Shown here in pieces: positions 1-5,694 of a DNA stretch of 9,307 nt. The notes under the pieces were generated by a model, which was not told where the DNA came from, did not search any database, and saw only the letters and a list, made by a program, of their open reading frames with translations. The position numbers and the translations under genes are program-made. The first letter of the stretch is position 1. Each line of letters starts with the position of its first letter. Source of the stretch: an uncultured Solirubrobacter sp. (GTDB lineage: Bacteria > Actinomycetota > Thermoleophilia > Solirubrobacterales > Solirubrobacteraceae). Location: assembly GCA_937871635.1 (NCBI GenBank), contig CALMNS010000033.1, forward strand, positions 1 to 9,307, given 5' to 3'.

Positions 1-164
1 GTGGCGGGGAGGTCGGCGGTCAGGCCGCGCAGCTCGTCGTGCGTCCCGGCCCGCAGCGCCGCGTCGACCCGCCGGTCGAAGGTGGCCGTCCCGAGGTCAC
101 CGCAGGCGTAGCCGTCGCGCAGGCGCGCGAGGGTCCGCTCGCGGGGTCGCTCCGTCGGCGGCAT
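1..164 (-). CDS. DUF1707 domain protein, N-terminal fragment (C-terminus outside window)
   Basis: Reading leftwards from an ATG at 164-162, an open frame runs to the window edge and gives 54 residues. They match the pattern of the actinobacterial DUF1707 domain: an arginine/glutamate-rich start (ERPRERTLARLRDGYA), then a short loop, the F-D-R-R-V-D-A-A-L helix, and the closing D-E-L-R-G-L-T-A-D-L-P. DUF1707 is a small helical domain at the N-terminus of many actinobacterial proteins. It is usually followed by membrane segments, a 2TM domain or an FHA domain, so the function of the whole protein cannot be told here. The gene starts 25 bases after the vapC stop on the same strand and could be read through from it. 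A TAGGCT hexamer (181-176) lies 11 bases before the ATG; there is no clear Shine-Dalgarno sequence. The family match is by pattern recognition and is fairly firm. Confidence 0.75.
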   Translation of the reverse strand, partial: MPPTERPRERTLARLRDGYACGDLGTATFDRRVDAALRAGTHDELRGLTADLPA

Positions 165-189
165 GCTCGACCAGAAGCCTACGCCTGAG

Positions 190-618
190 TCAAAGGGAGC
201 CGCGCGGGGCGAGCCAGACGCTGTCGAAGTCGAGGTCGGTTCGCTCGACGATCACGTCGTAGTCGCGGTCGTAGTGCAGGATGCCGAGGCCATGTCGATC
301 CGCGATGGCGGCCATGATGAGGTCGACCGGCGGGAGGCGATGGTGCCCGACGCGGGCGAGCTGGCTCTGCGCCGCGAGGGCGCGGCGCTCGACGTCCTCG
401 TCGACGTGGAACCAGGGCAGCGACCGAAGCTCTTCGAGGAGCAGGTCAAGCTCGTCGGCGTTCCGCGCGGAATACCCGGCTTCGAGGAGGAACGGGAGGC
501 AGACGGCGAGCGCTCCGGCCTCGAGGGCGCCCGCGATCGCGGTGGTCCGTCCAGCGGGCAGGCCTGGGTCGGCGAGCCGCACCCAGGCCGAGTTGTCGAG
601 CAGTTGGACTTCGGTCAA
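190..618 (-). CDS. vapC: VapC-family PIN-domain ribonuclease toxin
   Basis: The 142-residue protein is a single PIN domain, the usual size for VapC toxins. The expected acidic metal-binding residues are visible: D8 in LLDNSAWVR, E46 in FLLEAGYSA, D99 in PPVDLIMAAIA and D117 in HYDRDYDVI. The last two blocks closely resemble actinobacterial VapC toxins. VapC enzymes are Mg2+-dependent endoribonucleases that cut tRNA or rRNA and are held inactive by the cognate antitoxin. The ATG start overlaps the antitoxin stop by 4 bases (ATGA, 618-615), so translation is probably coupled. All catalytic positions are present and the frame is intact, so it is likely active. The RNA target cannot be inferred. 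The stop lies 25 bases upstream of the DUF1707 gene. Confidence 0.9.
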   Translation of the reverse strand: MTEVQLLDNSAWVRLADPGLPAGRTTAIAGALEAGALAVCLPFLLEAGYSARNADELDLLLEELRSLPWFHVDEDVERRALAAQSQLARVGHHRLPPVDLIMAAIADRHGLGILHYDRDYDVIVERTDLDFDSVWLAPRGSL

Positions 619-887
619 GGGCGCGCCCAGCCGCTCCGGCGGACCTCGTCGGCGGCCGAGCGGTCAGCGGGCACCTGGCCGAGTCGGACCCGGTCGGCCA
701 GCCGCCGACGCAGAGCGGCCGTGTCGTCGCGCTCCGCTCTGAGGCGGAGAAGCTTCTCGCGCGCGCCGAGGACCACGAGCTCGCCGAGCTCCACCCGGTC
801 GGTTCCGGTCTCTCGCCGCAGATCGTCCAGTGCAGCCTGCACGCTCGGCGTCTCGGTGATGGCGTGGCGTCGTCGGGTGGTCGGCAC
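615..887 (-). CDS. vapB: VapB-type antitoxin of the vapC at 190-618
   Basis: The 90-residue, strongly basic and charged protein starts at a GTG (887-885). It lies directly upstream of the PIN toxin and overlaps it by 4 bases. The N-terminal half (RRRHAITETPSVQAALDDL, then GTDRVELGELVVLGAREKL around residues 28-46) is a pattern I associate with antitoxins paired with actinobacterial PIN toxins. The C-terminal half is a charged, probably flexible segment that would wrap the toxin. It is not an obvious ribbon-helix-helix or AbrB protein. Expected roles are toxin neutralisation and, with the toxin, repression of its own promoter. The start is supported by a TACACT hexamer 6 bases upstream, which suggests a leaderless mRNA beginning at or next to the GTG. 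The assignment rests mostly on the operon context. Confidence 0.85.
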   Translation of the reverse strand: MPTTRRRHAITETPSVQAALDDLRRETGTDRVELGELVVLGAREKLLRLRAERDDTAALRRRLADRVRLGQVPADRSAADEVRRSGWARP

Positions 888-893
888 CCAGGG

Positions 894-910
894 AGTGTAA
901 CACCGGGTGT
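894..910 (-). promoter_or_regulatory. Candidate vapBC promoter -10 and nested palindromic operator
   Basis: On the minus strand TACACT (899-894) sits 6 bases before the GTG start of the antitoxin, as in leaderless actinobacterial promoters. No convincing -35 is visible. Two perfect odd-centred palindromes overlap it: GTGT-A-ACAC (895-903) and ACACC-G-GGTGT (900-910). Together they make three alternating half-sites sharing the central ACAC. Overlap with the -10 is where an autorepressing antitoxin/toxin complex would bind. The palindromes are seen directly; the regulatory role is inference. The remainder of 888-983, up to the kdpB stop, shows no gene and no clear terminator. Confidence 0.5.
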
Positions 911-983
911 CGCACCTTGCCGGCCCGGCGACGGGGGCTCAGCCGCCGCCACGGCGCACGGCCACGCTCGCGCCCGCCGGCTG

Positions 984-3083
984 TCACGCCCCGAGCAGGT
1001 TGTGGACGACGAGGTCGATGAGCTTGATCCCGACGAAGGGGGCGATCAGGCCGCCCAGCCCGTAGACGAGCAGGTTGCGCCGCAGCAGGGCGGTCGCGCC
1101 CATCGCCCGGTAGCGCACGCCGCGGAGGGCGAGCGGGACGAGCAGCGGGATGATCAGGGCGTTGAAGACGATCGCCGAGATGATCGCCGACTCCGGGGTG
1201 CCCAGGTCCATGACGTTGAGCCGGTCCAGCGGCCCTGTGGCCGAGCCGCCGACGGCGTAGGTCGCCGCGAAGATCGCCGGGAGGATCGCGAAGTACTTGG
1301 CGACGTCGTTGGCGATCGAGAAGGTCGTCAGCGCCCCGCGGGTGATCAGGAGCTGCTTGCCGACCTCGACGATCTCGATGAGCTTCGTCGGGTTCGAGTC
1401 GAGGTCGACCATGTTGCCCGCCTCGCGGGCCGCCTGGGTGCCGGTGTTCATGGCCACGCCGACGTCCGACTGGGCGAGGGCGGGCGCGTCGTTGGTGCCG
1501 TCCCCGGTCATGGCCACGAGCCGGCCCGTGGCCTGCTGCTCCTTGATCAGCGCGAGCTTGGCCTCGGGCGTCGCCTCGGCCAGGAAGTCGTCGACCCCCG
1601 CCTCTTCGGCGATCTTCGCCGCGGTGAGCTGGTTGTCGCCCGTGACCATCACGGTGCGGATGCCCATCGCGCGGAGCTGGTCGAAGCGCTGGCGCATGCC
1701 CTCCTTGACCACGTCGCGCAGCTCGATGACGCCGAGCACCTGGCTGTCGCGGGCGACCGCCAGCGGCGTGGCGCCCCGGCGCGAGACGCGGTCGAGCTCG
1801 GCGGAGAGCTCGGGTGGCGTCTGGCCGCCCTCCTCGCCGACCCAGCGGATGACCGCGTCGCCGGCGCCCTTGCGCAGCCGGGTGCCGTCGTAGTCGATCC
1901 CGCTCATCCGCGTCTGGGCGGTGAAGGGGACGAACTCCGGCTGGTGCTCGCCCGCGAACGCATGCTCGCGGATCCCGTACTGCTTGGCCAGGACGACGAT
2001 CGAGCGACCCTCGGGAGTCTCGTCGGCGAGCGAGGACATCTGCGCCGCCTCGGCCAGGTCGGTCTCAGACACCCCGGGCATCGGCACGAAGGCCGCGGCC
2101 TGGCGGTTGCCGAGGGTGATCGTGCCCGTCTTGTCGAGCAGCAGGACGTCGACGTCGCCCGACGCCTCCACCGACCGCCCGGAGAGGGCGAGGACGTTGC
2201 GCCGCACGAGGCGGTCCATGCCGGCGATGCCGATCGCCGACAGCAGCGCCCCGATCGTGGTCGGGATGAGCGCGACGAGCAGCGCGATCAGCGTGACCAC
2301 GGAGACGTCGGTCCCCGCGTACTCGGCGAACGGGCGCAGCGTGACCACCGCGACGAGGAAGATGATGGTGAGCCCGGCGAGCAGGATGTTCAGCGCGATC
2401 TCGTTCGGGGTGCGGCGCCGCGAGGAGCCCTCCACCAGCGCGATCATCCGGTCCAGGAAGGACTGGCCCGGCTCTTGGGTGATCTCGACCACGATCCGAT
2501 CCGACAGCACCCGGGTCCCGCCGGTGACCGCCGAGCGATCGCCGCCGGCCTCGCGGATGACGGGCGCCGACTCGCCGGTGATCGCCGCCTCGTCGACCGA
2601 GGCGATGCCCTCGACGACCGTGCCGTCGCCGGGGATGGCCTCCCCGGCCACGACGACCACCACGTCGCCGCGGGCGAGGTCGTTCGCCGACTTGGCCGAT
2701 CCGTCGCGCAGCGTGGCGGTGGTCTCGGTGCGCATCGCCCGCAGCGAGGCGGCCTGGGCCTTGCCGCGGCCCTCGGCCAGCGACTCGGCGAGGTTGGCGA
2801 ACACCACCGTGAGCCACAGCCAGACGGCGACCGTGAAGGCGAACCACGCAGGGTCGGACTCGCCTGTGCCCGACGACGAAGTCGTTTGGGTACCGCCGCC
2901 GATGGGCTCGCCGCCGAAGAGCTGGACGAGCCAGGCGATCGTCGTGATCAGCGCACCGACCTCGACGACGAACATGACCGGGTTGCGGAACTGGACCCGC
3001 GGGTCGACCTTCTTGACCGCGTCGAGCAGCGCCGGCCGCAGGGTCGCGGGGTCGAACCGGGACCTGGAGGACGGATCGGTCAC
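984..3083 (-). CDS. kdpB: Potassium-transporting P-type ATPase, KdpB catalytic subunit
   Basis: KdpB hydrolyses ATP to drive K+ uptake through KdpA in the inner-membrane KdpFABC complex. The protein is 699 residues, close to the usual size of about 680-700. Visible landmarks are the N-terminal membrane helix after NPVMFVVEVG (residues 34-43), the actuator-domain TGES at 169-172, the phosphorylation site DKTGT with D317, nucleotide-domain residues around 376-410, VMVTGDN at 478-484, the hinge TGDGTND at 526-532, and membrane-helix residues D593 and K596 in IANDVAKYFAILPA, the charged pair important for coupling. S172 of TGES corresponds to the serine whose phosphorylation inhibits the E. coli pump. 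I choose the GTG at 3083, which overlaps the kdpC stop by 4 bases (GTGA). The open frame continues upstream to about 3944, but only as shadow sequence opposite kdpC. The gene stands last in the operon, after kdpC, which is unusual. Confidence 0.97.
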   Translation of the reverse strand: MTDPSSRSRFDPATLRPALLDAVKKVDPRVQFRNPVMFVVEVGALITTIAWLVQLFGGEPIGGGTQTTSSSGTGESDPAWFAFTVAVWLWLTVVFANLAESLAEGRGKAQAASLRAMRTETTATLRDGSAKSANDLARGDVVVVVAGEAIPGDGTVVEGIASVDEAAITGESAPVIREAGGDRSAVTGGTRVLSDRIVVEITQEPGQSFLDRMIALVEGSSRRRTPNEIALNILLAGLTIIFLVAVVTLRPFAEYAGTDVSVVTLIALLVALIPTTIGALLSAIGIAGMDRLVRRNVLALSGRSVEASGDVDVLLLDKTGTITLGNRQAAAFVPMPGVSETDLAEAAQMSSLADETPEGRSIVVLAKQYGIREHAFAGEHQPEFVPFTAQTRMSGIDYDGTRLRKGAGDAVIRWVGEEGGQTPPELSAELDRVSRRGATPLAVARDSQVLGVIELRDVVKEGMRQRFDQLRAMGIRTVMVTGDNQLTAAKIAEEAGVDDFLAEATPEAKLALIKEQQATGRLVAMTGDGTNDAPALAQSDVGVAMNTGTQAAREAGNMVDLDSNPTKLIEIVEVGKQLLITRGALTTFSIANDVAKYFAILPAIFAATYAVGGSATGPLDRLNVMDLGTPESAIISAIVFNALIIPLLVPLALRGVRYRAMGATALLRRNLLVYGLGGLIAPFVGIKLIDLVVHNLLGA

Positions 3084-3682
3084 CGGGAGCCCGCTTGGTC
3101 GAGGGCGAGGTTGAGCTCGAGGACGTTGACGCCGGGCTCGCCGAGCACGCCGAGGCCGCGGCCGTCGGTGTGCTCGGCGACCAGGGCACGGACCCGGGGG
3201 AGGTCGGCGCCGCGGACCCGGGCGACCCGGCGGGCCTGGATGGCGGCGTTGTCCTCGGAGATGTGGGGGTCGACCCCCGAGGCGGAGAACTGGACCGCGT
3301 CGGCGGGCACGCGGGACGCCGGCACCCCCTCCCGCCGGACGTACCGGGCGACGTTCGCGTCGAAGCGGTCCTTGAGGGCCCGGGAGTTCGGCCCGAGGTT
3401 GTTGAAGAAGGTCGCGTCCGCGCGGTGCCGCGTGGCCGACGGGCGCGACTGGAAGTAGCGCGGCCGGCCCCGGAAGTCCTGGCCGATGAGGCGGGAGCCG
3501 ACCACCTCGCCGGCGCGCTCGCCGCGAGCCGCCGACGAAGCGGAGCGGGTGAGCTGCGAGCCGCCGGCCTCGTTCGGGAAGGCGACCTGCGCGAGACCGG
3601 TCACCACCAGCGGATAGGCGAGCCCCAGCAGCAGCGTGAAGACCACGACGGCCAGGGCGGAGGAGATGAGGTCGTTGCGCAT
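3080..3682 (-). CDS. kdpC: Potassium-transporting ATPase KdpC subunit
   Basis: KdpC is the single-span subunit of the Kdp K+ pump, needed for complex assembly and thought to raise ATP affinity. The protein is 200 residues, slightly longer than the roughly 190 of E. coli. One membrane helix spans about residues 6-30 (ISSALAVVVFTLLLGLAYP). The rest is an extracytoplasmic domain with family blocks GSRLIGQDF, RYFQSRPSA, ASGVDPHIS and the C-terminal GEPGVNVLELNLALD. The ATG start (3682-3680) lies 12 bases after the kdpA stop, with only a weak Shine-Dalgarno. The stop overlaps the GTG of kdpB, so KdpC and KdpB synthesis is probably coupled. The position between A and B departs from the standard A-B-C order. 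Confidence 0.96.
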   Translation of the reverse strand: MRNDLISSALAVVVFTLLLGLAYPLVVTGLAQVAFPNEAGGSQLTRSASSAARGERAGEVVGSRLIGQDFRGRPRYFQSRPSATRHRADATFFNNLGPNSRALKDRFDANVARYVRREGVPASRVPADAVQFSASGVDPHISEDNAAIQARRVARVRGADLPRVRALVAEHTDGRGLGVLGEPGVNVLELNLALDQAGSR

Positions 3683-3694
3683 GGGCTCGCTCGC

Positions 3695-5413
3695 TTAGAA
3701 GAGCTGGTCGGAGAGGCCCTGGACGACGGGGCCGAGGAGGAAGGCGGGGACGAAGGTCAGGAGCGCGACGAGCCCGATCGCGGCGACCAGCAGGGTCACG
3801 AAGGTCCCCGTGTCGGTGCGCATCGTGCCCGGGCCGGCGGGCGAGACCCGCTTGCCGGCGAGCGACCCGGCCACCGCGAGCGCGACGAGCAGGGGACCGA
3901 AGCGCCCGAGCAGCATGGCCACCCCGCCGAGGCCGTCGGCCCACGAGATCCCGGAGGCGCCCTCGTTGGTTCCGTTGGGCTGGGAGTAGCCCGTGAAGCC
4001 GGCGAAGGCCGAGCCGTTGTTGTTGGCCTGGGAGAGGTAGGCGTAGAAGGTCTCGGAGAACCCCTGGGGTCCCGGGTTGTAGACCGACGGGGCGTTGATC
4101 GGGGTGCCGATCACGAAGGCCGTGCAGGCGAGGACGAGAAACGGCACCGCGAGGGTCCCGATCGCCACGAGCTTGATCTCGCGCTGCTCGATCTTCTTGC
4201 CCAGGAACTCCGGCGTGCGGCCCACCATCAGCCCGCCGAGGAAGACGGCGAGCAGGACGAAGAGGAGCATCCCGTAGAGCCCCGAGCCGACGCCGCCGAA
4301 GATGACCTCGCCCGTGGACAGGCTCGCCATGGGGACGAGGCCGCCGATGCCGGTGAGGGAGTCGAAGGCCGCGTTGACGGCGCCCGAGGAGGCCACCGTG
4401 GTGATCGCCGAGAACAGGGCGGAGGAGCCGATGCCGAAGCGGGTCTCCTTGCCCTCGAGGTTCCCGCCCTCGATCCCGGCGAGCTGCTGCGCCGGCGAGC
4501 CGTTCGCCTCGGCGACGTAGACGACCGCCACCGCGACGGAGAACATCAGCAGCATCGCGACGTAGAGCGTCCAGCCCTGGCGCCGCGAGCCGACCATCCG
4601 GCCGAAGGTCGCCGTCAACCCCGCCGGGATGAGCAGGATCATCAGCATCAGGAAGAAGTTCGTCACCCCGCTCGGGTTCTCGAACGGCATGGCGGCGTTG
4701 ACGTTGAAGAAGCCGCCGCCGTTCGTCCCGAGCACCTTGATGATCTCCTGGGACGCCACGGGCCCGAGCGCGAGCGTCTGCTCACCGCCCGCGAGGGTCG
4801 AGAAGCTGGCGTAGGCCGAGAGGTTCTGGATGACCCCCTGGGAGACCAGGAAGAGCGCCCCGACGATCGAGATCGGCAGCAGCACGTAGAGGATCGCCCG
4901 GGTGAAGTCGACCCAGAACACGCCGAGCGACGACCCCGAGCGGGCGGCGAACCCGCGGATGACCGCGATGAGCACCGCGATGCCGACGCCGGCCGAGACG
5001 AAGTTCTGCACGGCCAGCCCGGCCATCTGCGAGAAGTACGTCATCGTCGTCTCGCCGCCGTAGAACTGCCAGTTTGTGTTCGTGACGAACGAGGCGGCGG
5101 TGTTGAAGGAGACGTCCCACGTCCCCGAGGACATCTCCTGCGGGTTGAAGGGGTGGATCGTCTGGGTCCGCAGGATCGCGTAGAGGACGACGAAGCACAG
5201 GGCGCTGAACACGAGGACGGTCCGGGCGTACGCCCGCCAGCTCTGACCGCCCTGCGGGTCGACCCGCAGCAGGCGGTACAGCGGGCGCTCGACGGCGCCG
5301 AGGAAGGCGACGCGCCCCTCGAAGACCCCGGCCAGGTAGCCGCCGATCACCGGGGTCAGCGCGGTGAGGACGGCGACGTAGATCGCGATCTCGATCCAGC
5401 CGCTCGCGCTCAC
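3695..5413 (-). CDS. kdpA: Potassium-transporting ATPase KdpA subunit (K+ channel-like subunit)
   Basis: KdpA is the membrane subunit that selects and binds K+ and belongs to the superfamily of K+ transporters (Trk/Ktr-like). The protein is 572 residues (E. coli 557) with about ten hydrophobic helices. The four selectivity-filter loops can be recognised: FVTNTNWQ at 109-116 (Q116 matches the key E. coli glutamine), GTNGGGFFNVNAAMPFENP at 229-247, SSGAVNAAFDSLT at about 342-354, and ANNNGSAFAGF at 463-473. The start is a GTG at 5413-5411 that shares one base with the kdpF stop (TAGTG). A GGGGAGAGGA stretch about 8 bases upstream serves as ribosome binding site and codes for the end of KdpF. 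All conserved filter glycines appear intact, so the channel should be functional. Confidence 0.97.
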   Translation of the reverse strand: MSASGWIEIAIYVAVLTALTPVIGGYLAGVFEGRVAFLGAVERPLYRLLRVDPQGGQSWRAYARTVLVFSALCFVVLYAILRTQTIHPFNPQEMSSGTWDVSFNTAASFVTNTNWQFYGGETTMTYFSQMAGLAVQNFVSAGVGIAVLIAVIRGFAARSGSSLGVFWVDFTRAILYVLLPISIVGALFLVSQGVIQNLSAYASFSTLAGGEQTLALGPVASQEIIKVLGTNGGGFFNVNAAMPFENPSGVTNFFLMLMILLIPAGLTATFGRMVGSRRQGWTLYVAMLLMFSVAVAVVYVAEANGSPAQQLAGIEGGNLEGKETRFGIGSSALFSAITTVASSGAVNAAFDSLTGIGGLVPMASLSTGEVIFGGVGSGLYGMLLFVLLAVFLGGLMVGRTPEFLGKKIEQREIKLVAIGTLAVPFLVLACTAFVIGTPINAPSVYNPGPQGFSETFYAYLSQANNNGSAFAGFTGYSQPNGTNEGASGISWADGLGGVAMLLGRFGPLLVALAVAGSLAGKRVSPAGPGTMRTDTGTFVTLLVAAIGLVALLTFVPAFLLGPVVQGLSDQLF

Positions 5414-5502
5414 TAGAGGTCCTCTCCCCGCAGCAGCGCGAAGACGAGGTAGCCGAAGAGGGCGACGGCGACCACCAGCAGGACCAGCTCGGCGGCGCTC
5501 AT
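5413..5502 (-). CDS. kdpF: KdpF small membrane subunit of the Kdp ATPase
   Basis: This 29-codon gene encodes a single hydrophobic helix: MSAAELVLLVVAVALFGYLV, then FALLRGEDL. The pattern VVAVALFGYLVFALL is typical of KdpF, which binds between KdpA and KdpB and stabilises the complex. The stop TAG (5415-5413) shares its last base with the kdpA GTG. The ATG overlaps the stop of the upstream micropeptide (ATGA, 5502-5499). Both junctions suggest translational coupling. It is too short for standard gene callers but the family match is convincing. Confidence 0.92.
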   Translation of the reverse strand: MSAAELVLLVVAVALFGYLVFALLRGEDL

Positions 5503-5579
5503 ACGCGGTCGAGGCCCTCGACGAGGAGGAGCAGCAGCGCGAAGACGAGGAGGCCGGCGCCGATCGAGACGATGTCCAT
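5499..5579 (-). CDS. 26-residue membrane micropeptide at the head of the kdp operon
   Basis: An ATG at 5579-5577 opens a 26-codon frame ending in TGA that overlaps the kdpF start by 4 bases. The peptide has a short polar start (MDIVSIG), a very hydrophobic core (AGLLVFALLLLLV) and a charged end (EGLDRV). It is therefore predicted to cross the membrane once, with the acidic/basic tail on one side. I do not assign it to a named family. It resembles KdpF in size and topology but is not an obvious duplicate. The 4-base overlap, the complete lack of spare sequence and the position just after the divergent control region argue that it is translated. No Shine-Dalgarno is visible, so a leaderless start is possible. 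It may be an accessory subunit or a translation leader for kdpF. Confidence 0.65.
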   Translation of the reverse strand: MDIVSIGAGLLVFALLLLLVEGLDRV

Positions 5580-5587
5580 GAGACGGC

Positions 5588-5593
5588 ACTCTG
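5588..5593 (-). promoter_or_regulatory. Candidate -10 of the kdp operon promoter
   Basis: On the minus strand CAGAGT (5593-5588) lies 10 bases after the last CTTGACG heptamer (5610-5604) and 8 bases before the micropeptide ATG. Weak -10 elements set about 10 bases from a direct-repeat box are typical of promoters activated by PhoB/OmpR-type regulators. The match to TATAAT is poor (3 of 6), so this is a suggestion only. An alternative is TTGACG itself as -35, but no good -10 stands 17 bases away. Confidence 0.3.
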
Positions 5594-5603
5594 CGACCGC
5601 CGC

Positions 5604-5653
5604 CGTCAAGGCGGCGTGAAGGTGTGCCCCGGCGCCGTCAAGATCGCGTCAAG
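5604..5653. promoter_or_regulatory. Four phased CGTCAAG-like direct repeats, candidate KdpE (OmpR/PhoB-family) binding array
   Basis: On the plus strand the heptamers are CGTCAAG 5604-5610, CGTGAAG 5615-5621, CGTCAAG 5636-5642 and CGTCAAG 5647-5653. Their starts are 11, 21 and 11 bases apart, so all lie on one face of the helix. Each pair has a 7+4+7 architecture, as in PhoB/PhoP boxes. The array lies between divergent kdp structural genes and kdpD, where KdpE would be expected to act. Reading direction on the minus strand (CTTGACG) points to the kdp operon. A perfect 7-bp inverted repeat with a 5-base loop (5598-5604 / 5610-5616) overlaps the first copy and may be incidental. Confidence 0.6.
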
Positions 5654-5679
5654 GTCGTGCGGGGCGCTCCCGCGGTGCC

Positions 5680-5685
5680 TAGGGT
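5680..5685 (+). promoter_or_regulatory. Candidate -10 element of kdpD
   Basis: TAGGGT lies 9 bases before the kdpD ATG, so the mRNA would be nearly leaderless; no Shine-Dalgarno is visible between them. No -35 is evident. It lies 26 bases beyond the end of the heptamer array. Confidence 0.3.
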
Positions 5686-5694
5686 GCGGCGCGG

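Noticed and set aside
181..193. TTGACT plus TAGGCT as a promoter for the DUF1707 gene
   Set aside because: The two hexamers are only 6 bases apart, far from the 16-18 needed for a -35/-10 pair. The TAGGCT alone is 11 bases from the ATG, too weak to call.
864..3458. Plus-strand open frame of 864 codons opposite kdpB and kdpC
   Set aside because: It is the antisense shadow of the kdp genes in GC-rich DNA. Its translation is D/R/G/A/E/H-rich low-complexity sequence with no domain, while the minus strand encodes unmistakable KdpB and KdpC.
984..3944. A 986-codon version of KdpB with a long N-terminal extension
   Set aside because: The added 287 residues are an arginine/proline-rich out-of-frame reading of kdpC. 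The KdpB family starts near the GTG at 3083, which overlaps the kdpC stop.
3095..5416. Plus-strand open frame of 773 codons opposite kdpA and kdpC
   Set aside because: Same shadow effect: low-complexity charged translation, with well-conserved KdpA on the other strand.
5598..5616. Perfect 7-bp stem with 5-base loop as a terminator or operator
   Set aside because: It lies in the divergent promoter region, where a terminator makes little sense, and it is built from the GC-rich flanks of the CGTCAAG repeat. The direct repeats explain the region better.
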